From: Denitrobacterium detoxificans
Lineage (GTDB): Bacteria > Actinomycetota > Coriobacteriia > Coriobacteriales > Eggerthellaceae
Direction of reading: 5' to 3'
Assembly (NCBI RefSeq): GCF_001643775.1
Contig: NZ_CP011402.1
Span: 852,001-916,000, forward strand
DNA: 64,000 bases
Shown here piece after piece: positions 23,942-33,025 of this stretch; position 1 is the first letter of the stretch, and every line of letters starts with the position of its first letter. The notes under the pieces were generated by a model. It was not told the origin of the DNA, did not search any database, and saw nothing but the letters and a program-made list of their open reading frames with translations. Both the position numbers and the translations under genes were made by a program.

Positions 23942-25014
23942 CGCCCGCTCTTGATGCGCGTGAAGAGCGGCAGCAGCTTACCGCGTGCGATATGAATCAG
24001 GCGACCCAGGGCAAGGCAGGTGCCTGTGCGGCGCGCCTTCAAGGGGCGTAGACAGAGCGCAAGCGCGCGGCTGTTCTGGGCCTGCGCATGCGGAATGAGG
24101 TCGCGGTACAGCTCGTCGGAAAACGTCTTCCTGATCCATACTTTGCGATCCGCGTGGCTCATGTGCGCTTGGGGGTCGCAGTTGCGTTCCAGGGCGGAAA
24201 GGACGTAGCGCGCGAACAAGCTTCCCAGCGTGGCGCGCGTTTCGCCATCGAGCGTTCCCCAGGAGCGTTGCTGGTCGGCGAGCATGCCAATGCGGCGGCG
24301 ATGGAGCTCGTAGTACTCGGGGATGAACTTGTTCGTTAGGTTGTCGCGCAGGCGGCGTGCGTAATGGTACGGCGTGCTGGCCAGCACGTTGAGCGAATCC
24401 AGGTTCTGGAAGACGGCTACGTTGAAGGCGATGTCCTCGATGAGCTTCACCGTCTCGAACCGTGCGCCCGTCGTACGTAGGTATGCCAGGTCGTAGATCT
24501 TGTTCCACGCGTATCCCAGAAGCGTCTGCCGTTCCAGCTCGACTACGTGGGGACGCAGTTCTGCGGCGCTTGAAAGCAATTGCCTTGTGGGCGTGATGGC
24601 GTGGTTGTAGAGAAACGCGCCCTGCGCATCGAAGTAGCATTCGTCTACGCCAAAAACGGTAACGTGTGCGGGATTTTCCTGCAGCGCATCCAAGCAGTCT
24701 TGTAGAAGCGTGGGCTCGTACGTGTCGTCGGGGTCGGGCATCCATAGGTACGTGCCGCGTGCGGCGGCCATGCCCGTGTTTCGCGCTTCCGAAAGGCCCT
24801 TGTTCGCATCGTGATGTACCACGCGAATGCGTTCGTCGCTTTGCGCTGCCTGTTCGGCAATGCGCGCGCTTGCATCGGGCGTGGCGTCGTCTACGCAAAT
24901 GAGCTCCCACGCGGGGCAGGTCTGCGCCTGAATGCACGAGATGGCTTGGGCGATGTAGTCCTCTACGCCGTATACGGGCATGACGATGCTGAATATGGGC
25001 TGTTCCTGGGTCAT
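23938..25014 (-). CDS. Family 2 glycosyltransferase
   Basis: Product of 358 aa from ATG 25014 (MTQEQPIFSIVMPVYG); the frame runs on to 25146 but that part lacks GT2 sequence. Motifs are WELICVDDATPDASARI, DANKGLSEARNTGMAAARGT, WMPDPDDTYEPTLL as the DXD region, and LIEDIAFNVAVF. The C-terminus is basic (LLPLFTRIKSGR) and may bind the membrane. It is the only minus-strand gene in the locus: its 3' end overlaps the YfhO gene by 4 nt and its start is divergent from the next GT2. Confidence 0.9.
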   Translation of the reverse strand: MTQEQPIFSIVMPVYGVEDYIAQAISCIQAQTCPAWELICVDDATPDASARIAEQAAQSDERIRVVHHDANKGLSEARNTGMAAARGTYLWMPDPDDTYEPTLLQDCLDALQENPAHVTVFGVDECYFDAQGAFLYNHAITPTRQLLSSAAELRPHVVELERQTLLGYAWNKIYDLAYLRTTGARFETVKLIEDIAFNVAVFQNLDSLNVLASTPYHYARRLRDNLTNKFIPEYYELHRRRIGMLADQQRSWGTLDGETRATLGSLFARYVLSALERNCDPQAHMSHADRKVWIRKTFSDELYRDLIPHAQAQNSRALALCLRPLKARRTGTCLALGRLIHIARGKLLPLFTRIKSGR

Positions 25015-25123
25015 GTTCTCTCGCAAGATTCGTTGGGTTCTTTGAAGATGATACAGGAATGAGGGGCGGTGGCGGTAAGATACGGGAAAACGATAAAGCG
25101 CTGCGCGAAGAGTCGGAGGTTCC

Positions 25124-26212
25124 GTGGCACGCATTTCAGTCATCATGCCGGTCTACAATGCTCAGAGCACCGTGATGCGGGCGCTGCAGTCGCTGCTTGC
25201 CCAATCGTTTGCCGACTGGGAGTGCATTTGCGTAGACGATGGGTCCACCGATGGTTCTGGCGAGCTGCTTGACGAAGCGGCGCGCGGCGATAGCCGCATT
25301 CGCGTTACGCATCAGGCGAATGCCGGCGTGTCCGCGGCTCGCAATGCGGCTCTGTCCCAGGTCTCTGGCGCGTACGTGACGTTTCTCGATGCCGATGACG
25401 AATTCGAGCCCTTCGCGTTCGCACGTATGGTCGAGGCGCTTGGGGTGTCCCCGGCAGACGAGAATTCGCTTGTCGCATGTTCGTGGGATGCGCTTGCGTT
25501 TGGTGCGCGATGCGTTCCCGCCGGCAGTGAATCCGCCTGGTTCCAGGCTCATGCCGTCCCGCGCGACGTGGAATATGCCGAGTTCACGCCTGCCTTGCTG
25601 TTCGCCGAAAATACTATTCCTCGACTGCAGGTGCTGTTTAGGGCTTCTCTGCTCGAAGATTCGGCCATTCGCTTCGACCCATCTCTGTCGATGGGCGAGG
25701 ACTTGGCGTTCCTGTGCGCGCTCTATGCGCGCACTCATGGCGCGAAGCTCGTTTCCAGCCGGGTGTATATCTATCACGTCGACAGCCAGGGATCGGCTAT
25801 GCAGCGCGCTGCGGCAGATGTGCACGACAAGATTGATCGCGACCTCGATGCCCTGTGCGCGGTGTTCGCCGATTGGCAGTCCGCCGGCTTCTTCCCGCAG
25901 TATGCCGCCGCGCTCGTGGAATGGTCGGTGGCGTTCATCGAGTACAGCATCTTGCGCCAGGAACCGCAATGGCGTGCTTCCCGTCTGGTGCGCTTGCGCG
26001 ATGCATGGCGTACGGCTTTGGGCGACGATGATGAGCTGCAAGGTATCGAGCCTCATGCGTTTCCCATGGTGCAGCTTTGCCTTGGCTGCTCCGACGATGG
26101 CGCGCTGGCGGTAGGGGAGTCGAAGGCCGCGCGCATTGCCCTTGCGTGGCGTTTGAAGCACTACGGCGTGGGAGATATTGCCTCCAAGGTGGTCGGCAAG
26201 CTGCATCGCTAG
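25124..26212 (+). CDS. Family 2 glycosyltransferase
   Basis: Product of 362 aa starting at GTG 25124 with GGAGG 5 nt upstream. GT-A motifs are RISVIMPVYNAQSTVMRALQ, WECICVDDGSTDGSGEL, NAGVSAARNAALSQVSGAYV and the DXD region FLDADDEFEP. The middle has FDPSLSMGEDLAFLCALYA, the acidic loop typical of these enzymes. It is divergent from the minus-strand GT2, with about 110 nt between the starts. The sugar cannot be predicted. Confidence 0.9.
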   Translation: MARISVIMPVYNAQSTVMRALQSLLAQSFADWECICVDDGSTDGSGELLDEAARGDSRIRVTHQANAGVSAARNAALSQVSGAYVTFLDADDEFEPFAFARMVEALGVSPADENSLVACSWDALAFGARCVPAGSESAWFQAHAVPRDVEYAEFTPALLFAENTIPRLQVLFRASLLEDSAIRFDPSLSMGEDLAFLCALYARTHGAKLVSSRVYIYHVDSQGSAMQRAAADVHDKIDRDLDALCAVFADWQSAGFFPQYAAALVEWSVAFIEYSILRQEPQWRASRLVRLRDAWRTALGDDDELQGIEPHAFPMVQLCLGCSDDGALAVGESKAARIALAWRLKHYGVGDIASKVVGKLHR

Positions 26213-26325
26213 CACTTCGCTTCGTCTGTTCTCGCCGACGTATTGTTTCACTGGCGGTGGCATATATTGTGCATAACGAGACTTGCGGGTACCCTACTTG
26301 TATTGTTTACGCTCGGGAGGGTCAC

Positions 26326-29300
26326 GTGTCTCGTTTGTCAGGTATTGCTCGTTTTCGTTTCGTCGTCCTTTTCATTGGCATGCTCATTGCATGTTGCGCG
26401 TTCGCGCCGGTTGCCGCGTATGCTGCCGAGGGCGATGCCGATCAGGTTTCGCCCGTGCAAGCGGTAGCTAATGCGCAGGTTGAAGAGGGCGCCGTAGTGG
26501 GCAACGACCCGCTCCCTGCGGTTGAAGGCTCTGCCTCTGAGGGCGGCGCGGACCAGCTTGCGCAGTCCCTTGACGGATCCGGCTCTTCTCAGGGCAATTC
26601 CTCCGCGAATGATGAAGTTGGCGAGGGGGTTTCTGGCGATGCGTCGCTTTCGCAATCCGTCGGTGCGGAAGATTCGCTGAACGAGGGCGCGTCGTCTTCG
26701 TCCGCTGCCGCGACGGAGGGTGCAGATGCGGCGCTTTCCGCGCAAGGCGAGGTCGATGCCGCGAGTGACGAGACCGAAGGTGACGTTCTGGCCGCTTCGG
26801 ATTCCAGCTATGAGGAAACCCATCAGAACGTCTATCGCCTCTATAACCCCAATTCGGGCGAGCATTTCTACACGGTTTCGCTCGACGAAGCCGTGTCGGT
26901 TTGCCAGGCGGGCTGGCAGTGGGAGTCGGTTGGCTGGGTGGCTCCCATCACGTCGAATGCGCCCGTGTTTCGTCTGTACAACCCCAACGGGGGCGACCAT
27001 CATTACACGCGCTCGGTCGTGGAGCGCGACCGTCTGAGGGCATTGGGCTGGAAGTACGAAGGCATTAGCTGGTACTCCGATGACTCTTCCCAGCTGCCCA
27101 TCTATCGCGAGTACAACCCCAATGCGGTCTCGGGCGCGCATAACTTCACCGCAAGCTTGGCCGAGGATACGTCCTTGGGTAAGGCGGGATGGAATCGCGA
27201 GGGCATTGGATGGTATGCCACGAATGGCTCCGTTATCGCCATTCAGGGCCAGTGGATCACCACTTCGGCGTGGGGGTCCAAGCAAACGTACTGGCTTGCT
27301 TCCGATGGCTCTATCGCCCGTTCCCGCATCGTATCTGTGTCGGAAGGTGCGGGCTTTGATTTCTACGTGGGGTCAAATGGCGTGGTACAAAAGGGGCTCG
27401 TGACGCTTTCGGATGGGTCGACGTATTATGCGGGGTCCCATGGCGCTCTTGCCCCATCGTTTTCCGTGGTCGTGGCAAATGGGCAGAGCGGCGTACTGCA
27501 GACTCTCTCTTCTGCGGCAGCGTCGAATGGCGTGTATTTGTTCCTTCCCTCGTGCGCGTCCACCGATTCGGTTACGTTTTCCGCTCGAGCGTACGACGGG
27601 GAACTGGTGAGCGTTTCGCTTTCGGGCAACGGCATTTCGGCAGTGGTGCAGGATGGCACCGTGATCAGCCTCTCCTCGTTGGATGCCCTGCTTTCCTCGC
27701 AGGGAAGCGCGACGTTTTCCATTTCGTACGGCGCGGGGCATACGGCTCCCTTCGTTATCATGAAGTCGGCTTACATCGATGCAATGTTCCTTACCAGCGC
27801 AGATGCTGAAAACTATGGGCGGTCCTATGTCGAGGGGAGCGCCGACCATTCTGCGAAGGCGAGCATTGCCGTAACGCTCCTTACGCCTTCGGGCGATGTG
27901 GTGTACGATGCCGATGATTTGGCTTCGGGTTCCTTGTCTACTATCAAGGGGCGTGGTAATTCCACGTGGGGGCTTGGCGTGAAAAAGCCCTATCAGATTT
28001 CGCTTTCGAAGAAGGCCGACCTGCTGGAAACGGGCGACTCCGCGAATAAGGCGAAGAAGTGGATTCTGCTGGCGGGGTCTGCCGATCCTACCTTGATTCA
28101 TACCGCCATAGCCTATGACCTAGGTCTTGAGCTGGGGATGCTTGGCATGCAGGGTGCGTTCGTCGACCTGTACTACGATGGCGAGTACCGAGGCACGTAC
28201 TACCTATGTGAAAAGGTTGAGATCAAGTCGGGGCGCGTTTCCATTACTGATTTGGAAAGCGCCATCGAGAAGGCCTGCAAGAAGGCGGGCGTCGACCTGG
28301 AGGCATTGCCTACGGCGCAGGGTACGAATGCGTATGGGTACGCCTACCAGTACGTTGATGGCGCTGAAGATCCCGATGACATAACGGGCGGCTACCTCAT
28401 CGAGCGTGATGGAGCGTACTATGCCTCCGAGACGTGTTGGTTCTCTACGAGCATCGGCAACTTCGTGGTGAAGAGCCCCGAGCGTTGCTCCGAGGCGTGC
28501 ATGAAGTACATCAGCGAATACGTGCAGCGTGCCATCGATGCCGTATATGCCGACGTGTTCTATACCGATGGGTCTGCTCCGTCGTTTGACCTAGAGTCCT
28601 TGGCCCAATCGTTCGCAGTAAGCGAATTCTTCAAGAACATCGACGCCTTCTATACTTCCACGTTCTTCTATAAGGACGCCGATGGGCCCGATGGTTCGTA
28701 TTCGGTTCTCTACGCGGAGCCGTTGTGGGATTTTGACGCCTCCATGGGCATGCGCATCGATTGGAGCACCAATGCATTTCGTTCGTACGAGGGCTTTGTG
28801 GTCCCGGGTACGAAATGGCTGTACAACAGCACCGTGGTGCTCGAACGCGTGCGCGAATTGCTCTCGACGAGCATCTGCCCTCTCATTTCGAGTGTCGTGC
28901 TGGGCGACGCGGATGCGGTGGGCAGCAACGGCGTTGTGCATTCCATTGCCTATTACCAGAACCTCGTGTCGTTTTCCCAGCGCATGAACGAAGTGCTGTT
29001 TGGCGTCACCTCGTTCAACAACGAGTTTGAGCCCTTCGAAACGTACGATGCGAACGTTGCTTACCTGGAGGACTGGCTGACTTGGCGCGTTAGGTGGATG
29101 AACGACAACATCGACACGTTTACCGCCGACAATGGCGTCATCGAGAACCCGACGAGCGTCTACCAGGGCATCGATTATTCTGACGTGTACGATTTCTACT
29201 ACTACCAGGCTATGAATCCCGATGTTGCCGCGCGTTACGGAAACGATTACGCGGGTACGCTCCAGCATTTCGTGCAGTACGGCATGGCCGAGGGGCGTAT

Positions 29301-29436
29301 CGCCTCGTACAACTTCAACTGGGCGACGTATCGCGCGCGCTATGCCGATCTGCGTGCGGCGTTCGGCAAGGACAAGGCTGCGTACTATCGCCATTTCATG
29401 GAGTACGGGTTCTATGAGGGGCGCACGGCATGCTAG
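26326..29436 (+). CDS. Secreted CotH-type kinase with DUF5648 repeats
   Basis: Product of 1036 aa from GTG 26326 (GGGAGG 5 nt upstream). Signal peptide about residues 1-34 (hydrophobic core then AAYA|AEG). Residues 35-165 are Ser/Ala/Glu-rich, like a wall spacer. Three repeats of about 45 residues follow (near 169, 214 and 259: YRLYNPNSGEHFYT, FRLYNPNGGDHHYT, YREYNPNAVSGAHNFT, each ending in a GW pattern), matching DUF5648. A short repeat region (WITTSAWGSKQTYWLASDGS) comes next. The CotH domain runs from about 484: IKGRGNSTWGLGVKKPYQIS, ILLAGSADPTLI, YYLCEKVEIKSGR and PLWDFDASMGMRI near 802. Two short repeats (about 955-1036) end the protein. CotH proteins are atypical kinases of secreted proteins in spore formers; the substrate here is unknown. 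There is no LPXTG motif. Confidence 0.88.
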   Translation: MSRLSGIARFRFVVLFIGMLIACCAFAPVAAYAAEGDADQVSPVQAVANAQVEEGAVVGNDPLPAVEGSASEGGADQLAQSLDGSGSSQGNSSANDEVGEGVSGDASLSQSVGAEDSLNEGASSSSAAATEGADAALSAQGEVDAASDETEGDVLAASDSSYEETHQNVYRLYNPNSGEHFYTVSLDEAVSVCQAGWQWESVGWVAPITSNAPVFRLYNPNGGDHHYTRSVVERDRLRALGWKYEGISWYSDDSSQLPIYREYNPNAVSGAHNFTASLAEDTSLGKAGWNREGIGWYATNGSVIAIQGQWITTSAWGSKQTYWLASDGSIARSRIVSVSEGAGFDFYVGSNGVVQKGLVTLSDGSTYYAGSHGALAPSFSVVVANGQSGVLQTLSSAAASNGVYLFLPSCASTDSVTFSARAYDGELVSVSLSGNGISAVVQDGTVISLSSLDALLSSQGSATFSISYGAGHTAPFVIMKSAYIDAMFLTSADAENYGRSYVEGSADHSAKASIAVTLLTPSGDVVYDADDLASGSLSTIKGRGNSTWGLGVKKPYQISLSKKADLLETGDSANKAKKWILLAGSADPTLIHTAIAYDLGLELGMLGMQGAFVDLYYDGEYRGTYYLCEKVEIKSGRVSITDLESAIEKACKKAGVDLEALPTAQGTNAYGYAYQYVDGAEDPDDITGGYLIERDGAYYASETCWFSTSIGNFVVKSPERCSEACMKYISEYVQRAIDAVYADVFYTDGSAPSFDLESLAQSFAVSEFFKNIDAFYTSTFFYKDADGPDGSYSVLYAEPLWDFDASMGMRIDWSTNAFRSYEGFVVPGTKWLYNSTVVLERVRELLSTSICPLISSVVLGDADAVGSNGVVHSIAYYQNLVSFSQRMNEVLFGVTSFNNEFEPFETYDANVAYLEDWLTWRVRWMNDNIDTFTADNGVIENPTSVYQGIDYSDVYDFYYYQAMNPDVAARYGNDYAGTLQHFVQYGMAEGRIASYNFNWATYRARYADLRAAFGKDKAAYYRHFMEYGFYEGRTAC

Positions 29437-29507
29437 TGCGTTTGCGCTAACGTGGCGTTCCCGTTGCGTTACGGTTGGTCCATGTCCCATGTGCTAAGCT
29501 TGCGGAC

Positions 29508-30824
29508 ATGGATACTCTTTTCAGCGAAATAGAAAACCAGGCACGCCGTTCGGTTGCGCCCCTGGCTGTGCGCATGCGTCCTCGCGCGCTTGATGAGCTC
29601 GTGGGCCAGCAGGAAGCCTGCGGCCCCGATAGCTGGTTGCGTGCCGCCATCGACCGCGACGATCTTACGAGCGTGATTCTGTTCGGGCCTGCGGGTACGG
29701 GCAAAACGTCCATCGCGCATATCATTGCCGAGAGCACGAAGGCCACGTTCGTCGAGGTGTCTGCCATCGGCGGTACCGTAGCCGATTTGCGTCGCGAAAT
29801 CGCGGCGGCGGAAAAGCGCCTTACGTCGAGCGGCCTGCGCACCATCCTGTTCGTCGACGAGATTCACCGGTTCAATCGCAGCCAGCAGGATTCGCTGCTG
29901 CATGCCGTGGAAAATCGCATCGTCGTGTTGGTGGGCGCCACTACGGAAAACCCGTTCTTCGAGGTAAATTCCGCGCTTATATCCCGCAGTCGCATTGTGG
30001 AGCTGCACGGTCTTTCCAACGAGGACATCAGCACCTTGCTCGATAACGCGCTGAGCGACGAGCGTGGCTTTGGCGGCAGATACGAATTGTCGTCCGAAGC
30101 GCGCGAGCGCATTGCGCTGCTCTGCGGTGGCGATGGGCGTTCCGCGCTTACCACGCTCGAGCTGGCCGCCGCCCTGGTGGAGCCGGGCGAGCCGGGCAAG
30201 CCCGCGACCATCGACTTGAATGCGGTCGATACTGCCACGCCGTATCGCAGCCTTCCGTACGACAAGAACAAGGACATGCACTACGACGTCATTTCCGCGT
30301 TCATCAAGTCTATGCGCGGTAGCGATCCCGATGCGGCGCTGTACTGGCTTGCGCGCATGATCGACGGTGGGGAAGACCCCAAGTTCATTGCGCGTCGCAT
30401 GATGATTGCCGCTTCGGAAGACGTGGGCAATGCCGACCCCCAGGCGCTGCTCATTGCGCATGCGGCCTTCAAGTCCGCCGAGGTCATTGGCTACCCTGAA
30501 TGCCGCATCAATCTTGCGCAGGCGGCCATCTACCTGGCGCTTGCCCCCAAGAGCAATGCTGCGGAAGCGGGTATCGACGCCGCCTTGCGTGAAGTGCGCA
30601 ACGGCCCGGCGCGTCAGGTGCCCTCGTATCTGCGCGACCGCCATCGTCCTGGTTCCGAGAAATACGGGCAGTACAAGTATCCGCATGACTACCCTGCGGG
30701 GTGGGTCGATCAGCGGTATCTTCCCGATGGCCTCGAGCCCGGTTGCTTCTTCAACCCCACGGAACGGGGTTGGGAAGGGTATCGCATGGACGTTACCCGA
30801 CGTGACCGTGGTCAGCGTCGGTAG
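29508..30824 (+). CDS. rarA: Replication-associated recombination protein A (AAA+ ATPase)
   Basis: Product of 438 aa from ATG 29508; upstream in-frame codons from 29475 lack a ribosome site. A TAAGCT box ends 7 nt before the ATG, so the mRNA may be leaderless. Family motifs: LAVRMRPRALDELVGQQEA, Walker A GPAGTGKTS, Walker B ILFVDEIHRFNRSQQD, sensor 1 GATTENP, then the RarA C-terminal region YDKNKDMHYDVISAFIKSMR and GSDPDAALYWLARM. It acts at stalled replication forks. It heads the segment leading to alaS. Confidence 0.95.
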   Translation: MDTLFSEIENQARRSVAPLAVRMRPRALDELVGQQEACGPDSWLRAAIDRDDLTSVILFGPAGTGKTSIAHIIAESTKATFVEVSAIGGTVADLRREIAAAEKRLTSSGLRTILFVDEIHRFNRSQQDSLLHAVENRIVVLVGATTENPFFEVNSALISRSRIVELHGLSNEDISTLLDNALSDERGFGGRYELSSEARERIALLCGGDGRSALTTLELAAALVEPGEPGKPATIDLNAVDTATPYRSLPYDKNKDMHYDVISAFIKSMRGSDPDAALYWLARMIDGGEDPKFIARRMMIAASEDVGNADPQALLIAHAAFKSAEVIGYPECRINLAQAAIYLALAPKSNAAEAGIDAALREVRNGPARQVPSYLRDRHRPGSEKYGQYKYPHDYPAGWVDQRYLPDGLEPGCFFNPTERGWEGYRMDVTRRDRGQRR

Positions 30825-30872
30825 TGATAGAATCAAAGTAGTATTTGTCTACGCGCACTCAGGAGGATTCCC

Positions 30873-31448
30873 ATGGACGCGTCTTCGGTTTTCGGCATCA
30901 TCGTTCCCATTGTCTTCTCGCTTGTGGGAATTGCGCTCATCTGGCTCATCATCGAGCTCGTCAAGACGGTGCGCAACGCGAACGATATGGTCGTATCCGC
31001 GCAAGAGAAGCTCATTCCCGCACTTGATCACATCGAGAAGGTAACGGGTTCTCTCGAGCCCGCCGCCGAGCGCGTCGATCCGCTCGTCGAGCGCGTATCG
31101 CTTACCGTCGACGCTGCGAACCTCGAGCTCATGCGCGTCGATCAGATTCTCGAGGACGTTTCCGAAGTGACGGGTAGCGTTTCCAGTGCTGCTGGTTCCA
31201 TCGATTCCATCACGAAGGCTCCCGCCAACTTGGTAAGCACCATTTCCACGAAGGTGAGCGATGTCCTGGGTGGTCACAAGTCCAGCGACGTGGCTGAACA
31301 GCTGGCCCAGGCGAAGGCTCAGGCCGAGGCTGCCCAGGTGGCTTCCGAAGAGCCTGAGGCCGCTCCCCAGCAGGAGCCCCAGTCCAAGGCCGAAGCTTCT
31401 TCCGATGCTCCGGCGTATTTCACCTATGGCCAGGAAAAGGCCGAATAG
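30873..31448 (+). CDS. DUF948-type membrane-anchored coiled-coil protein
   Basis: Product of 191 aa. One N-terminal membrane helix (IIVPIVFSLVGIALIWLIIE) is followed by about 100 residues of heptad-like sequence (ANDMVVSAQEKLIPALDHIE) as in DUF948 proteins, and a Gln/Ala/Glu-rich tail. AGGAGG lies 6 nt before the ATG and a TAGAAT box at about 30827 may start its transcript. Its stop is directly followed by the next ATG, so the two are coupled. The function of the family is unknown. Confidence 0.82.
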   Translation: MDASSVFGIIVPIVFSLVGIALIWLIIELVKTVRNANDMVVSAQEKLIPALDHIEKVTGSLEPAAERVDPLVERVSLTVDAANLELMRVDQILEDVSEVTGSVSSAAGSIDSITKAPANLVSTISTKVSDVLGGHKSSDVAEQLAQAKAQAEAAQVASEEPEAAPQQEPQSKAEASSDAPAYFTYGQEKAE

Positions 31449-32864
31449 ATGCCACTGCCTGTGGAGGGGGAGGCAACTGCTCCCGACGAGCGTTCGGTGG
31501 ACGCATCGTCTTCCAGCGAAAAGGTAAAGATTTGGGGCGCACGGGCGCTCAAGGTGTGGACGCTCATTGGTGCTGCGTTCTTGGTGTATGCCTTCGGATT
31601 GCTGCTCAAGGTCATGGAGCTTCCCGTTGGCATCGCCATATGGACGGGCATCATCTTCTTCTGCCTGCGCGGGTTCGTGAACGGGCTCTCGAATAGGGGA
31701 ATGAGCCGTTTTTGGGCCGTGGTGTGCGGTTATGCGTTGTTTGCCGTGGTTATTGCGGCGGTCGTGGTGCTCATGTCGTCGCCCTTCTTTGGCATCGGCG
31801 ACCAGTTCGTTAGCTTGGTGCAGGATATTCCCGCCTACGCGAACGACCTTGGGGCTGCGTACCAGTCGTTCATGGCCGAGCATCAGGACCTGCTTGCCAA
31901 CCCCACGGTGAGCGACATTATCAACGATGCCACGAACGCTGCTGCCGATTGGGCGAATGGGCTCGTGTCTTCCAGCGTAACCGCCATGGCGAGCATTGGC
32001 TCTGCCGTTTCGGGAACGCTGTTCTGCCTAGGATTCGCTCTGGTGGTTGCGTTTTGGTTGCTGCTCATCTCGCCCGACATGGTGCGCGAGATGCATCGCC
32101 TGGTGGGCAACAAGCATCGCGAGGGCCTGTCGTTTCTGCACTTCACGTTCACGCGCGTGGTGGGTGGCTACATCAAGGGCACGGCGCTGCAGTGTGGCAT
32201 CATTGCCCTGGGGTGCGCCATCGCATTTGCCATACTGGGCATTCCCAACGCCATTGCCTTCGCCATCATTACGGGTTTGCTGAACATCATCCCCGTCATC
32301 GGTCCCTGGCTCGGTGGCATTGCCGCCGCTGGCGCCGCGCTTCCGTATAGCCTGCCCGTTGCCGCCATCGCCCTGGTGGTCACCATTACGATCCAGCAGG
32401 TGGTCTACACGTTCATCAGCCCGAAGATCATGTCGGAATCCGTTGACGTGCATCCCATGCTCGTCATCTTCGCCATGACCATCGGCCTGGCTGCGGGTAC
32501 CCAGATGAACGGCATGGTTGGCGGCCTTACCGGCATGTTGCTGGGCATCCCCGTTGCCGCCATGAGCAAGTCGATGTTCGTGTACTTCTTCGAAAAGCGC
32601 ACCGGTCGTTCCATCGTTTCCGAAGATGGCGTCTTCTTCAAGGGAACGCCGGCGGGCGAGGGGTCGGTCGATCCGCGCCGCGATGCCGTTTCTCCGGTAC
32701 GGCTTTCCACGCGTTTGAAGTCGGGAATGAAGCGCGCTGCCCACAAGGCGGGCGAGTCGGCGCATCATGCCATCGAGGCTGCCGACGAAGCCGCTCATCA
32801 TGCGGTAGATTCCGTCGAGGAATCGGTCGATCGCCTTTCCGGTCGCGACGATTCGAAGCGCTAG
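31449..32864 (+). CDS. AI-2E family transporter
   Basis: Product of 471 aa with about eight membrane helices. Family (PF01594) signatures are GGYIKGTALQCGIIALGCAI, NIIPVIGPWLGGIAAAGAAL and PKIMSESVDVHPMLVIFAM. Members include exporters or Na+/H+ antiporters, and a quorum-signal role should not be assumed. The C-terminal 70 residues are hydrophilic with repeating AHHAIEAADEAAHHAVDSVE helices. ATG follows the DUF948 stop without a gap. Confidence 0.9.
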   Translation: MPLPVEGEATAPDERSVDASSSSEKVKIWGARALKVWTLIGAAFLVYAFGLLLKVMELPVGIAIWTGIIFFCLRGFVNGLSNRGMSRFWAVVCGYALFAVVIAAVVVLMSSPFFGIGDQFVSLVQDIPAYANDLGAAYQSFMAEHQDLLANPTVSDIINDATNAAADWANGLVSSSVTAMASIGSAVSGTLFCLGFALVVAFWLLLISPDMVREMHRLVGNKHREGLSFLHFTFTRVVGGYIKGTALQCGIIALGCAIAFAILGIPNAIAFAIITGLLNIIPVIGPWLGGIAAAGAALPYSLPVAAIALVVTITIQQVVYTFISPKIMSESVDVHPMLVIFAMTIGLAAGTQMNGMVGGLTGMLLGIPVAAMSKSMFVYFFEKRTGRSIVSEDGVFFKGTPAGEGSVDPRRDAVSPVRLSTRLKSGMKRAAHKAGESAHHAIEAADEAAHHAVDSVEESVDRLSGRDDSKR

Positions 32865-32971
32865 GCTCCCTTCTTCTATTGATTTGCGGAAACTTCACGT
32901 ACTCGTGCCCGAGTAACTACGTGGGCGTTAGAATGTACGTTCGGAAATCAACGGGGCCGTAGGCGTAGCCA

Positions 32972-32999
32972 TTGCACGTGCGGCTCTCGTGCATATATT
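32972..32999 (+). promoter_or_regulatory. Promoter of alaS operon
   Basis: TTGCAC (32972-32977), a 16-nt spacer and TATATT (32994-32999), ending 26 nt before the alaS ATG. Confidence 0.6.
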
Positions 33000-33025
33000 G
33001 GGCAATCCAATGGCAGAGGAACCAC

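Noticed and set aside
31449-32864. Reading the AI-2E-family protein as a quorum-sensing transporter
   Set aside because: The family name is historical; nothing in the context concerns AI-2 (no luxS or lsr genes).
32865-33025. T-box leader before alaS
   Set aside because: No T-box core sequence or specifier-type stem is visible, and a promoter lies only 26 nt from the start codon.
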